Shown piece after piece: positions 12,343 through 26,027 of a stretch of 64,000 nt of DNA (positions are counted from its first letter, which is position 1; every line of letters starts with the position of its first letter). Origin of the DNA: Campylorhamphus procurvoides (Eukaryota > Chordata > Aves > Passeriformes > Dendrocolaptidae). The stretch covers positions 1 to 64,000 of the forward strand of contig WBMV01000148.1 of the NCBI GenBank assembly GCA_013396655.1, given 5' to 3'. Both the position numbers and the translations under genes were made by a program. The notes under the pieces are model-generated. The model had not been told where the DNA came from. It saw only the letters and a program-made list of their open reading frames with translations, and ran no database searches.

Positions 12343-14713
12343 CTATTAGTGGAGAGTAAGAAGAGCAAATGTGAACCTGAAGACAAAAAAGAGGGCCCAA
12401 CACTACAGTCCTTTCTCAGGAATCAGTTGCAGGATATCCACTAACAATACTACAGTACCCAGATGTATTTGACAGACCTTTTTCAAAGTTGCACTTACTG
12501 TTCACACTACAATTAGAAATTAACACAATAAATTGCATACACATTTCCTTCAATAAAATATTTTGTCAGGTATATGAAACAAATTCAAACTGCTGAATTA
12601 CCTTTGTAAAATGATATCCCCTTGCTCTACTTCCACAAAGTTCAGCCTCTTTTCAGTTCATCCTCTGAATTTAACAGATTTTCTAACAGTGTAAGTAAAT
12701 TATGGATTCTTAGTGCCTCATTAACATTTCTGCTTATTCTCATTCAAATTAATTAGTGTACCTAAGATAGTAATATTTCCTTTTTCAGTAAGAAAAGACA
12801 ATAAGGCACAATCTCTGGGGTCTTATCCCTAAATAGGCCAAATTATTGACAACCCAACCTTCACCACAGATTTTTTTCTTACCTCCTACTGGTAATTTTA
12901 TGACATGACACAAATTTCTGGTTGATTTTATCATGAAGGAAAGTTGAAAACAGTTTATTTAATACAGACAAACAGCTAGCTGAACCACATATCAGGTTTC
13001 TTTTCCCACTGGTAAACAGGTAGACAACATCACAACATTCTCATCACATTATGAAACTAAGGTTAGTCCCATATGCAGTCTGAGTGAAGATTTGCAGTCA
13101 AAAGTTTTCTAATTGACACAAGGAAACCAAATTAATTCAAAGGTATTTCTTGGGAGTTTGTGTATTTCGTGTCTTATCTTTACTTATCAAAGTACCTACT
13201 GCACAGATTTGAAGATTATCAGACTAAACTGTTGATCTTTTACTAGCAACAGAACAAACATAAGCCACAAATGCCTCTCTCTCATCCCAAGGTATTCTAT
13301 ATTTTTGAGAAAGGAAATCACCTGCCAATTGCTACACACACACTCCTCCCAGAAAAATGTCTTCTGGAGGATAATACAGTTTTTAATTACATTCAGTACA
13401 TCACTACCCAAACTTTCTAAAATTTATTCCATTTTTACACTAATATCCTACCTTCTAATGCAAGAATAGTCTTTGTATTTTTTCTTTTTCTCTTTAAACA
13501 TCTTAAATTGGAATTAGAAGAGCTTTAATATGAAACTCCAGCATTAAAATTTTAAAATGTTTCATATATTACTAGTTTCACATATATCTATATCCCTAAA
13601 AACTGCCTATATGCAACAAAATGAAATAATTTTTCTGTAGTTCTCAAATACATTCAGCAAGTCATCTCATTTCAGTGCATCTTAAAAAACAATTTAACTT
13701 CAAATATTGGGATTTTTGAAGTGAGGTAGGGAAAGATATGCATAGTGAAGTGATAGTGAAAGCTGTCCCTGCTTCCTTCATGCTGACGTCATCTATTTGT
13801 GTTAAGTGTCCATCCTTATATAATCACCAGGTGTCAAAGTTACCTAAATTCTCAATACTGCTTTCAAAAATGCTAGAAAACATTTCATGGTGAGGTTGAC
13901 TATGTTTATGTGACATGGTTAATCTCTGGGCTGGACACCTGACTTCAGACAGGCAGAACTATGCCAGCATGGACGACCATCTCCTGTGTGTACCAGCAGC
14001 TGACTGGACAACAACCAGTTGTTGTCTGGATGCTGCACAGCTGTGCTCCTGAGCAGTGGTGTCTCCACACTATGTATGCCCATACAGTGCCTGAAGAGCT
14101 TACATCCAGCCCCTGAATACAAGAAAATTGGCATATACAAGTCTTAATCCACAGGTGAAACTGATAAAGGGCCCTAGATTCTGGTTCTGTAATATGCATT
14201 TTCAATTTTATGCCCATTGGAAATTTAATTGAGATCAACAGGACTACACACATAACAAAGTCTACAGTAAATCTGGCCAAACAAAAACATTGCAAAAGAC
14301 AGCTACAAGTAAAGGAGCAAACAAAACTCACGGGCTACTCTCCTGCCTTCTAGGAATATCTATCCCTGCTTTTTTTCCTTATTGATATTTTTTTTGTACT
14401 CAATCTTTAAAATTAAATAATCACAGTATTCATTACACATCAATTAAAAAAATCTATTACTTTAAGTATTTCTAAAAATAATTTCATTTCCACCTCAGAT
14501 GTTCCAAGTTTTTATGTTCTTCAGTGTTAAATTCAACTGACATGAATCGTACTCTCATTTCAGATGATAGTATAAGCTTAACCATTTCTCGTTTGTTAGG
14601 AAATATGCAAAGCTTACTTTACTCAAGTAGGGAACAGCAGAAAAGAGAACAAGTAGAATTATGTTATAGTTTCAAAATATTTCACGTAATTTTTTTTTGT
14701 CCCTTGACAACAT

Positions 14714-14870
14714 AGCGGCCTGGGGGCTTGGAGCCAGAACACGGCGGCTCCTTGAAGCCCGGCTCTCTCAGTACCTGCTCTCAGTCAGCTGTCTAAAGCC
14801 TTAACAAAGGGAGAGCTGATAGCTTCGCATTCCAACGCAATGGCTGGGGAGTAGAAAGCGGGGAGGTGTT
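14714..14870. other. GC-rich patch of unknown origin
   Basis: About 150 bp, starting AGCGGCCTGGGGGCTTGGAG and including ACACGGCGGCTCC, with several CpG, stands out from AT-rich intron. I recognise no coding or repeat family. It lies just beside the poly-T and antisense CR1, so it could be part of one composite insertion. Confidence 0.45.
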
Positions 14871-14967
14871 TTCTTTTTTTGGTGGGATTTCACTTTTTCT
14901 TCCCCTGGCTTGTGAGGCACTCCGAGAGGTTTCTCTCTGCTCGTTTTCTTTTTCTTTTTTTTTTTTT

Positions 14968-14991
14968 NNNNNNNNNNNNNNNNNNNNNNNN
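14968..14991. other. Assembly gap (24 N) inside poly-T
   Basis: T runs flank the gap on both sides (about 14953-14967 and 14992-15012), so the gap probably spans a poly-T of uncertain length. Confidence 0.95.
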
Positions 14992-15029
14992 TTTTTTTTT
15001 TTTTTTTTTTTTGCTGGTCACGACTAAGA

Positions 15030-15625
15030 GATCAGTAGCTGCCTCTCTGCTACCCCTTGTGAGGATGTTGAAAAGAATAATGAGGTGTCCCCTCAGTCTA
15101 CTCTTCTCCAGGCTGAACACACCAATGCCCTCAGATGCTTCTCCTACAGCTTCCCCTTCAGACCCCTCACCATCGTCGTTGCCGTCCTTTGGAGTTTAAA
15201 GTCTTCTTTATATTGTGGAGCCCCAAACTGCACTCAGGCCTCGAGGTGAGGCCGCCCCAGTGCAGAGCAGAGCAGGACAATTCCCTCCCTGGCCCGGCTG
15301 GTGATGCTTTGCCTGATGCCCCCCAGGACAGGGCTGGCCCTCCTGGCTGCCAGGGCACTGCTGACTCATGTCCAACTTGCCATCGACCAGGACCCCCAGG
15401 GCCCTTTCCGTGGAGCTGCTGCTCTCCAGCCTCTCATCACCCAGTCTATACACACATCTAGGGTTGCCCCATCCCAGGTGCAGAATCCCACACTTAACCT
15501 TGTTAAACTTCATATGGCTGGTGATTGTCCATCTCTCTAATTTTGTGGGTCTCTCTGCAGGGCCTCTCTGTCCTTGTGGGAGTCGACAGCTCCTCCCAAT
15601 TTAGAGTCATCAGCAAGATAATTCA
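15030..15625 (-). mobile_element. CR1 LINE fragment with reverse-transcriptase end, antisense to window
   Basis: On the minus strand the copy starts near GATGACTCTAAATTGGGAG (the CR1 reverse transcriptase DDTKL region, here eroded), continues with KFNKVKCGILHLGWGNP and RLGDERLESSSSTERALGVL, then into CAGCCTGGAGAAGAGTAGAC near 15100. It is GC-richer than its surroundings. It has stops and frameshifts and is inactive. The low-coordinate side abuts a poly-T with a gap. Confidence 0.88.
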
Positions 15626-16502
15626 ACAATCTTCACCTACTGAATGCCCACCTGATCCTCAAGATAATGTGTTTTCTTACCAAGCAGTTCTTTACAAAAT
15701 AAGATCTGCCAGAGAATTTCAGCTAAAAATGAAATTAGTTTGTAAGCCTCACCCCAATATTCTATTACAGACTGTGAAGCTTTTCAAGGAGTTTTGCTTG
15801 TATAGTGGAAAGAGTTCTATAAATATCTAGGCAATATATTATTTTCCTTCTCCACAAAAGGCTTAAAAAATGAATGGAAATGCACATATCTGATTCAAAG
15901 TTCAGTATTGTTTTTTGTAGCTTAAACTTTGTAGAACACCTTTAACTAACATTTATGAATATCTTAGAGGGATCCAAAATCACTTTGCCTCGAATTTGCA
16001 AGTCAAATAGCTCTTCCTAACACAGGCACATCATCCTTTAAGAGAGGTGAAGCATTGCTGAAAGGTGCCATCATTATGGATCCATTCAATATGGACAGCA
16101 TAATTACTTTTTGACACAAAAATCAGTGTGTTTATATTAGTTTCACCTTGATATAACAACTTCCAACAAGCAGCTATGGAAAAGGGGATGATGCTTGCTA
16201 ATGCTCAGGTCAGAGAGACTGTTCCTATCACAAAATCAAAACCAACACCAATAAACTGCTATTTTCTTAATAATGATTTATATTTGCTTACCATATTATG
16301 AAAAATAGATATATAGTTTAGATCTTGGTATAATTTCCTATGTATTAGCAAGCCATCAAGATTTAAATACAGATATCTAAACTCTGGATTGCTGAGACAA
16401 TTACTTCAGTGGAAACAAATATTATCCTTCCCATTTCTGTGTGCTAATAGTTTGTAAAAAGCAAAACTGCATTTAATGTGAATTCATATTTGCAATCTAT
16501 CT

Positions 16503-16537
16503 TTATATATATATATATACATATATATATATACACA
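16503..16537. repeat. TA microsatellite
   Basis: Alternating TA is broken by one C (TATATATATACATATATATA type), ending in ACACAC. It is a simple repeat in intron 10. Confidence 0.9.
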
Positions 16538-18734
16538 CCTAAAATCTCCATAAAGACATTATACAAAAGAAAACACTCAAGGGTCTAAGGGGGGAACAGT
16601 GCTTTCTCTTTGGGTGAGGATATGAGTATTTACTTCATATTTCTCTGTTCAGAAATTCAAGTTTAGCCACTCCTCACGTTTCTGAACTTCTACACTAATG
16701 AACCATCAAACATCCTCATTTGGACATTAAAATAAGCTCCAAACTGCAGAGTAAAACTGCATCTCAATTTTGCCCTTTTCTTGCTTTTTTTTGTATATCC
16801 AGTCTTGCTCTTATTACACAGAGGCCAAGTTCACCTTCCTTAAAAGTCTTCTCTGAGCATTTGATAAAATATACTCCTCCCTTAGGTAATAAAAGCTTAC
16901 AGTGTAACTTTCCTCCCATGTCAGGCATATGCTAAGGAAGGAAAGCAGTTTCTGAGTTAGCTCAACCAACCTTCAAAGTCTGTGCTAAATGAAACAAAAC
17001 ACACTTTTACTTCCTATGAAGAGTGCTGCCTTCTTGTTGAACAGTCATGTCATAGTAACTACAACAGCACAGACTCAAATCTGCTGCAAATACTCATGTA
17101 GATAAGGTTGTATTTTAGATAAGGAACTAGAAGAAAAAAGATGGAATGTAAGTACTTGTCTATGCTATAAAGCCGTTTGGAAAATAAACACCTTTCCAGA
17201 ATACATAAGTACTCAGTATAGCACTCAGGAACTGAAATACAAAGGACTGCATGTGATTAGAGATTAACTTGCTGGTTAAAGACGAAAATCTTTGTTTCTT
17301 TCTCAATTGTGCACATTTAATGACATTCTTTCCACCAGGTCCTCTCTTTAAATGCTCCAGTATGTTCTTTATATGGCACACTGAGTCCTCGGTGATCAGA
17401 ATCCCCTGCCACCAGCTTCACACTCCTCCAAATAAGTTTGTGCCCTGAACAGTTTCAAGAACAGAAGGGGAAACACAAGGAAGTCTCAGATGTTTCTTCC
17501 AGGGAATTTAAATTATGAGGAAGGTACATCTGCTCATAAGACAAAAGTTCCACTTTTATCTCAGTACCATATCATCATTTGAAAAACATGCTATCAAAAG
17601 AATACTGGTGAAAATAAACTGAGCAGTATATTTACTCCAGTGACTTTCCTTTTTCCTCTCCCCTTCTCTGCCACACCCCTTATGGAAGGGTGTACAGCTA
17701 CATCCTATGAACAGGATATAAGCCTCTATTGAATGCCTTACCCTCATCTTCAGACTACATCTATGAAGGGTTAACTCCTGAGTTTACCTCTCACACACTT
17801 ATGCCAGAAAAGGGCCGGGAGATTGAGATGCTTTCCCTACTACCCAAGGGGCTGAAACCACAGGATTCTTAGCTACAAGAAATTTAGCAGGAAAAGTATG
17901 ATTAAGAAGTACACCTGACATTCCACAGAAGCTGCTTGAACATATCTCTTTCAAAATAATTTTTCCTTATCTGCCCCAATATTTTCACAAAGGCTCCCAG
18001 CCTAAACAAATAAACAAACAAAAAATAGGTTCACACTCCCTGCTTTTACTCCAGTTCTTAGCTCTGGCCTTGAATGGGACCATGATGGGCTGGTCAGAGA
18101 AGAAATTGGACACAGCAACAGGTTATTTCTGTGATACAATAGAGATCATCATTAACCACAGCTAGGCAGAAAAGTCTGAAAAAAAATTTTACAATAGCAC
18201 AAAATACTCTCAGAAGAAAGAAATATTTGAAGGAGGGAAGAGATTTCCAAAGAGAACCCTGAAAGCCAGGCAAACAGCAGATAATATACCTAACACACAT
18301 GCTCCCAAGATGCCAAGAGAACTCACATTTACACTGGAATCAATGATTTCTTCAAGCTATCTGACTGCTGTAGCAACTATAGCCACGAATTATTTTGTTC
18401 CTTGTTGCTATTCACTGTAGAAATTGATAAAAGGAGGCTAGAGCAGTCTAGTTCTGCAAGACACTTAATAAAAAATAAAGTATTTAAAATGAAAAGTACC
18501 AAGATTGGCAATTGAAATAAATCCAATGCTGTACAAACTTCCTCACTTTTATGAATCAGTGTTAGGGGGTTGTTTTTTGATTTTGCTGTTAAACACACCT
18601 CTGTTAAGGTGTTTTATACAGTTACAAAACACAGTATACAATATTCTGTTAATATTTTTCTATTAAAACTCCTAGTACTTGAAGGGAGCTTATAACAAAA
18701 GAGGGAGAACGACTTTTTATACCTTCTACATAGG

Positions 18735-18988
18735 CAGTTAGTGATAGAACTAGGGGGAACAGTTTTAAACCAAAATAAGAGATTTAGATTAAATGTTAGG
18801 ACAAAGTTCTTTACTGTGAAGGTGGTGAGGCACTGGAACAAGTTGCCCGGCAAAGTTGTGGCTGCCTCGTCCCTGAAAAGTGTTGCCCTGATCAACCTCA
18901 TCTAGTGGAAGGTGTCCCTCTCCATGGCAGGGAGTTGGAACAATGTGATCATTAGATCCTTTCCAACCAAAGCCATTCTATGACTATG
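18735..18988 (+). mobile_element. CR1 LINE 3' end
   Basis: The CR1 tail layout is clear: GGTGGTGAGGCACTGGAACA, AGTTGCCCGGCAAAGTTGTG, CTCTCCATGGCAGGGAGTTG, then TTTCCAACCAAAGCCATTCT and ATGA at the end. It is 5'-truncated and moderately diverged, and lies in intron 10. Confidence 0.88.
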
Positions 18989-21900
18989 ATTAATGTTTGG
19001 GAGCTGAAATTTATGATTGACATATTTTCTCAGCCATGTATTCTAATCAATTTTAAAGCTGTGCTGTAAGAAAACTGAGCCTAAGACAAAAGACATTAAT
19101 TAAATAAAAAAAGATTGCTCCTCAGAGTTTTTCTTCTAATAGGAGGAAAACTTCTGTATAAGAAATATAATACAACCAAGACCTTTGCAGAAAATAAGCA
19201 AACAAGTCCAATTACTTACATCTCATCTGTGATTTAGAGGCATACCACGAAGACCTGTTTTTGCCTCACTATATCATGGACACAAGCGTAGCCCCTATCA
19301 CTGAAAATATCATGTGAAGCTACTTGTTTTGCATCTTCAAGGTAACTTAATTATATAAGCAACACAAATATTTCTGATATCTTAGGCTTTAAATATAAAA
19401 TACTACAGGAAACTTGCTCAGAAGTTAATTAAACAGTATGTATATTTAAGGAAAAGTTATTCAAAGCAAACAACAATTCACTAATTTGAAGAATAAAAAC
19501 CATTTTTATCCTCTTCTTCTCTGTTTGTTGGTAATGTTCCCTTAGAGCAAAAAATAAAGTCCAAATTTCAAGTAAACAGTTTAAATTTTCATACATGGAG
19601 TCACCTAAAGCAGCTGAAAATGTTGAGCAACAGAAAACTAAATTTATCAGAAGTAAATGTGAGGCTCTCCTATATTTACATTTGACCAAAGTTACCCTTT
19701 GTTTGGAAGAAAATTCAAACAAAAAATTTCAAGCACATAGGCCAAGATTAACATCCACATTTAGATCCTCAGACACAGAAACAAGTCTGCACTGGATATT
19801 GTGATGGACATCAGACAAATTGTTGGTCCACATTTTTACATATTGCAATGAATTGTTGCAAAATTATTTACAGAAAATAGATGTAGCTATTTACAGGACC
19901 AAGAGGAACCCAAATAAGTATCCACATCCATAAAACAAAGGCAGTTTCAGACTTTGAAGATATTAGGACAAGAAACTGTTCCGACAAACTAGACAATAAA
20001 TGTCTACCATTTACATGTGCCAAAAGTAACTTTTCAGGAATGAACTGATTAAACAATGCACTCCTAAACCTGCAAACAAAGAAAGAACTCATAAAACTGC
20101 GCATATCTGAAATCATAATCCAGATGAATCAAAACACAATGAAATTAGTAGGTGTGGTCAAGTTTATTGTGGCTGCTAAGAACTTGATGAGACATACGCA
20201 AAGTTCACTATCATTATCCAGAGAAAATTTAAGAGTAACTGTAGGAGCAAGAATTGAAATATTTACCTTAGTGGCAAAGTCTAAAGTAGAAAACAATTAG
20301 GCAAGCAGCCACCAGACAGAGCCCCGTGTTGAAAATGTCACTACTTTACCAGTAACAGATCAACATAAGAAATTACTCCAGTGTGCAATGGCTGAATTCC
20401 TGCTGTGTATCAATACCAGTTTATCCAACATCTACTTCTGAAAAACCAGCACAAAAAATGAAGGCTCCAGAGAGTATGTACAATGCCCATACAAATCCCA
20501 ACTACTTTCTGGAATAGGACAGACACACCATACCTTAAAATTCCCTGCAAGTAGGAACAAACCTGTACAAAGCCTGCTAGAGAAGTAAGATCTTCCTAGA
20601 CTTTAACAAGTTACATATAGTTTAGTTTTGGCTTTTAACTAGACAGTGCTTGGAATACTTTTCAAACCATGAACCAGTGTGTCTTTCTGCATTAATAAAT
20701 TGTTATTCTGAAAGTGAATTTAACTGAACCCTAAAATTCAATGCATTAGCATCCATAAGTCAGTTTTTTTCTTATAGAAGCCCTATACATGAAGGATTTA
20801 AACAACACTTAAAACTGATACTTCCTTTCTGCCCACAGTTTTCATCTGTACCATAAATACGTAGACCTACTGTGCTAACTAAAAACCTGTGAGAGGCATC
20901 ACAAGTTCTCTCAACCAGGCCCACACAATCTGGATACAACTTTTCAACCTGAAATACTTCTTTGCTTGTTGCGGCTGGTAGAAGATAATCACCTAACTGA
21001 CTGCTCTGTTTCACAAGTGAGACTCTTTCCAGCTAGAACTCAAAGGTGGATCGTCATAAAAATGCTAAATTATAGTTACTATAATAGCTTCAAAAAAAGT
21101 TCCTTGGAATTAAAGCCAACCAAACAACCCTCAAACCAACAAATGACATAAGCACGCAACACAGAAAAAAAATCATAAGCATTGTTTTAATAACATAAAG
21201 ATGATTAAGCAGTAAAACTTTTAGCTGACCTTGTAAAGAGTATGTAGGAAGAGCACCTTTGAAGAAATGGCAAATCTTCATTCACATTTCAGAGCAGAGC
21301 AGCAGAGAACACAGTATATTTAGGAAGACTTGTAGTGAGCAACAAAACCCTGTGTTCTGGGTTGTACAGCTAATTAAATTCCATAACAATCTACATGGTG
21401 GAGAAGTAGCATTCAGATCAGATTTTTTTTCCTTTAAAAAACAAACTCTTTTCAGGTGATATTGGAAGACTCAAAAGGTGCTTCTATTGGAAAGATAACC
21501 CTTCAAACATATTATAAACCTATTCAGGTTATACTATAAACCTTACACAGACAGTTACAGTTTCTCTCATTACTCATATACTTTTCATACTTTGACAAAG
21601 CAAAATTTGTCTTGTTCAGAATGCAGTAGCTGTGAAACTTAACAGTTCTCATCCCAACACAGCTGATCAGCACAGCTCTAAAAAGCAGCAGAGAAGGTAT
21701 TCGCTAAAGCTCTGTAAAGAAAGGATAGCAAACATAACCTCCTCACTGCAGGCACAAACTCAACTGGAAAAGTTCCATGGATCCTACAACAACATACATT
21801 TGCAACAAAACCAAGATAAAAGGCATTCACAGATGTTTAAAAACAGACAAAAAAAATGTCACAGTTCATTCTAACCTGGACAAAACAGGCCACAAGACTT

Positions 21901-23158
21901 CACCATAAGACTCCTTAACAAAAATACAATGAAAACAAATTCTGTAACTTTCCTCTGAGATAGAGTGAATTTTTCAGAAAAATCCTCAGAAGTCATGAGA
22001 GACCGAGAAGCCACTTCTTCCTTGTAAAAGACAAAAAGGACTGTTGGGTGGAATTCAATACTAACAGTCACATACGATGGCTGTTCCTCCCATTCATAAC
22101 TTGACAAAATTTCAAATTTTTCCATAAAATTTGGTGAGAATGTTACTTTGTCTTTTTGAAGTACAATGCAGGCTTATGCATATGTAGAAATAAAGGCATG
22201 ATTTTCAAATCTAAAATTTACTGAAACAATGCAAAAAGTTGTATTGACTTCCAGTTTGCAAAGAATTAATTGCAGTTTAAAATGAGTCAATTTCATTGAG
22301 TTTCATAATGAACAAGAATTAGTCCCTTAAGGCAGAATGATGGCATAATGGTGTTTTGAACTAGCTGAACAATCCAATTTTAAACTGGACTTCAGATAAA
22401 TCGGCAATGATGTTGTACATGACAAAGTCATGAGAAGACATTTTCTTTGGGGAGGGATGGATGAGAAAGCAAAAAAGAAAGGACAAGAAATACAAGGGAA
22501 GTGAATTAAGAGAAAGTAAAATATACTAAGCTACATGGAATAAGAGGCATGTGAGAAGTGGAATAATGATGCTAAAAGACAACACTAGAAAAGAATTGCT
22601 ACATTCTACTAAGTAATAAAGGATGAACTAAAAGAAGGTTTATGAAAATTACATTTCTTAGCATATTGAAAAGTTTATAACTAAAAATGGCACTGACTGG
22701 GACTGTGAATACTGTTTCTCTCAGCTGGAGTAAGGACGCTGTGGCAATGGCACGAATATTTCTGTATCACTCAGCTGCTGACAAACAGACTTTGACTTAT
22801 GAAGAGATACCTTTATAAATTATGTATCTTCTCAAACACTGGAGTTCACCTGTATCCTAGGAAGTGAGTTATTGGGAAGTTGGGAAAAAAATACAAAACT
22901 AAATATACACATGAAAAATCTGAAGTTCAAAGACACTTTCTCCAGAATCTGCACATGGAACACTCAAAAGTTGATTTGTAAGATAAAAACATGTTATTCT
23001 TTCCATGAAACCTATTCCTAGTGTAATTGTAAGAATGTTATTCTGAATACAATAGCAAAAAGACGCATATCAAACAACTTTTCTCCTGGAAAATGTGTCC
23101 CGAGTTATTTGACAGTATGCAAGAAATAGATGACCTCAGAAAGAAAAAAAAAAAAAAA

Positions 23159-23159
23159 N
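23159..23159. other. Single N in poly-A tract
   Basis: A lone N interrupts an A run (about 23144-23162). No duplication is seen around it, so it may be only a homopolymer-length ambiguity. Confidence 0.9.
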
Positions 23160-23697
23160 AAAATGTTGCAGAGAAGTTATAAACCTGACCTTAAAATTAA
23201 TGCATTGCTCATGGCAGCCGCTAGCATCACACCACAAGTCATTAAAACCTTTACACATTACTAAAACATTCTACAGATATATAACTACACATAATACAGA
23301 CTATAAAACCAAATAATTCAGAAATATTGTAGAAAGCCTGCATGCACTGCATAGAGGGCTTTACAGTAACTGATTTTCTGCACATGGAATTGTGGGAATT
23401 TAAAATCTATCAACTGAGACTAGAGCTGAGTTCCATCAGAAAGTTTTTAGCATCCTCTATCAAGAATATAAAAAAGTTTCATCTGAAATCTTCTGTTTAA
23501 ACTGACAACAAAGATGTCATAATTTTATTACTAACTCTAGATCCCTATTATTAGAAATGGAAATTTTGCCCGTTTTGAACCTCAAAAAGGGACAGGGACA
23601 ATATTCATATTTCCAGCATAAAGAGAAATCCCTTACAAGGAGGCTAATATTTTAAAAATAAGTAATAAATGTCATGAATTATCATTAAGTCTTTAAG

Positions 23698-25645
23698 AGT
23701 TAATGTAAACAGATTAGTAGACAGAAAACAGGCATAGCACAGTAAATTCATTATACAGACAACACCTCTGTATAGGTGCATATAAAATAGTTATACATTC
23801 ACAAAGATGATTTCTACGTTATTTCTTACCAGATCAACTATGTAAGAAAATGCCTTAATCTTGAATTCATGATATACCTAGAAATGCATTCATAAATCAT
23901 TCTGCATACAGCTGTAAACCTCTCCTCTGGCATTTGATTTGTCTGTTTTGAGATACGACAACTCTATAAACATAACTATGTAAGAAATAAATTCTTTAAA
24001 TGTTAAACATTAAGAAAAGGAAACTTGACCAGTTAGCAACATAATTTTCACAATGTGAAATGACCTACTTCAATCTGAAACCAAAAAAGCCAAAATTAAA
24101 GCACCAAGAAGAAAAGCAATCTTATTTTAAAAAGTGCTAAATGTGCAGAAGAGACAATTAGCCAAATATCAAACCTACAAACTATTCTGAATTATGTCCT
24201 GTCCATATTAATAATTTGAAAATGTCAGCCAATTGTTTGACTTTCTTCTTTCCACATAGAGTGGACCCTAGAGACAATGATACCTGAATTCTCTTACAGA
24301 CAAACTGTTTTTGTAAGCTTACTGTCACACAGGCTCAAGTATAGAAACTCCTCACTGGACTTGTATTTATAGTGTAAAAGAGGCAGATGGGACTTTGTAA
24401 TTATGCTCTTATTGCATCATGTCTAAACATGCCTCAGAAAAGCCCATTTCATTTCAAATAAAAAATATGAAATAATCTTAGAGCTTGCATACATGGTATT
24501 TCCTGCCACTCCNAACAAATAACTGGGAAACTCTGCTTTATTGTCACCATGTGCTTTATTACTATCTACTTTACTCTTATTACCATCTGTCCTTCGTTCG
24601 TCCTTGCTGTTGGGTGACTTAAAACCAAGTTTATCAGGCCTTGATTTACTAGAATCTCCTTTCCCTTCCTGTTTAATACGAGGGCTGTCAGGCCTTGATT
24701 TCTGATCCCCAGAAGAAAACCTTTCCCTTGATTCACCAGACTCATGCCTATATTTCCTTTCAAATTTCTCAGGTTTTGAACCATCAGATTTAATACCATG
24801 CTTAGAATCATGTTCATTTTTGTTTGAGGNAGTTAATGTAAACAGATTAGTAGACAGAAAACAGGCATAGCACAGTAAATTCATTATACAGACAACACCT
24901 CTGTATAGGTGCATATAAAATAGTTATACATTCACAAAGATGATTTCTACGTTATTTCTTACCAGATCAACTATGTAAGAAAATGCCTTAATCTTGAATT
25001 CATGATATACCTAGAAATGCATTCATAAATCATTCTGCATACAGCTGTAAACCTCTCCTCTGGCATTTGATTTGTCTGTTTTGAGATACGACAACTCTAT
25101 AAACATAACTATGTAAGAAATAAATTCTTTAAATGTTAAACATTAAGAAAAGGAAACTTGACCAGTTAGCAACATAATTTTCACAATGTGAAATGACCTA
25201 CTTCAATCTGAAACCAAAAAAGCCAAAATTAAAGCACCAAGAAGAAAAGCAATCTTATTTTAAAAAGTGCTAAATGTGCAGAAGAGACAATTAGCCAAAT
25301 ATCAAACCTACAAACTATTCTGAATTATGTCCTGTCCATATTAATAATTTGAAAATGTCAGCCAATTGTTTGACTTTCTTCTTTCCACATAGAGTGGACC
25401 CTAGAGACAATGATACCTGAATTCTCTTACAGACAAACTGTTTTTGTAAGCTTACTGTCACACAGGCTCAAGTATAGAAACTCCTCACTGGACTTGTATT
25501 TATAGTGTAAAAGAGGCAGATGGGACTTTGTAATTATGCTCTTATTGCATCATGTCTAAACATGCCTCAGAAAAGCCCATTTCATTTCAAATAAAAAATA
25601 TGAAATAATCTTAGAGCTTGCATACATGGTATTTCCTGCCACTCC
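23698..25645. repeat. Two 815-bp identical intron copies around the exon-10 piece
   Basis: Copy one is 23698-24512 and copy two is 24831-25645, in the same orientation with offset 1133. Between them sit N, the 316-bp exon-10 piece, and N. The copies look identical by eye. This is best read as two overlapping contig ends with a small contig wedged between them. Confidence 0.93.
24514..24829 (-). CDS. NIPBL: Displaced piece of NIPBL exon 10
   Basis: These 316 nt, bounded by single Ns at 24513 and 24830, are coding on the minus strand: SNKNEHDSKHGIKSDGSKPE, then KFERKYRHESGESRERFSSG, DQKSRPDSPRIKQEGKGDSS, KSRPDKLGFKSPNSKDERRT, DGNKSKVDSNKAHGDNKAEF and PSYL. This matches the later middle of human exon 10 as I recall it (NEHGIKSDSS to EFPSYLLGG). 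It belongs between the two halves of exon 10 now joined at 26112, but sits 1.2 kb beyond that exon's donor. It has no splice sites of its own, so it is not a separate exon. Confidence 0.93.
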
Positions 25646-26027
25646 AGCTATACTGTTTAGTTAGAGCAGTGCCAGTCCCTTATACAGACACACTTAAACC
25701 ACTTAAAATTGTATATAGAGTTACATTTCACTGGATAAATTACCAGGTTAAACCAATGCAGCTGAAGCACAGTTCAAGACCATTTAACGATCCCACATTA
25801 GGTACTTGCATTGAAATAAATGAATCATTTCAGGTACATGTGTAGCAAGATTTCCAAGAGTAAGTCCTTATATTAGTTTTACTTTATTCCCCAAAATCCC
25901 TCTATAAGCAAGCATATAATCTAACTATGAAATTTTTGTATTTAATTTCTGACAGCAGAAGTAGAACATCTACAGGAACATAAGTGTTAAAGATATAATG
26001 CAATTAAAAATATTTTTAAAATCTTAC

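Larger units (their letters stand above)
12343..26027 (-). other. NIPBL intron 10 (contains misassembled block)
   Basis: The intron is about 13.7 kb as assembled, but inflated by roughly 1.1 kb if the displaced exon-10 piece and one 815-bp copy are artefacts. It holds a CR1 3' fragment (18735-18988), an antisense CR1 next to a poly-T and gap (15030-15625), a GC-rich patch (14714-14870), a TA microsatellite (16503-16537), a lone N in poly-A (23159) and the duplicated block at 23698-25645. Confidence 0.75.

Noticed and set aside
13919..14331. Open frames on the minus strand with Cys-rich hydrophobic start
   Set aside because: No conserved motif, overlapping alternative frames and typical intron composition around them.
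15135..15604. Proline- and serine-rich open frames on both strands near 15.1-15.6 kb
   Set aside because: They fall in a GC-rich CR1 fragment. The minus-strand frame has CR1 reverse-transcriptase-like residues, and the others are shadows.
24423..24914. A separate 163-residue gene on the minus strand
   Set aside because: Its central part is NIPBL exon 10 coding sequence and both ends are read-through into duplicated intron across N characters.
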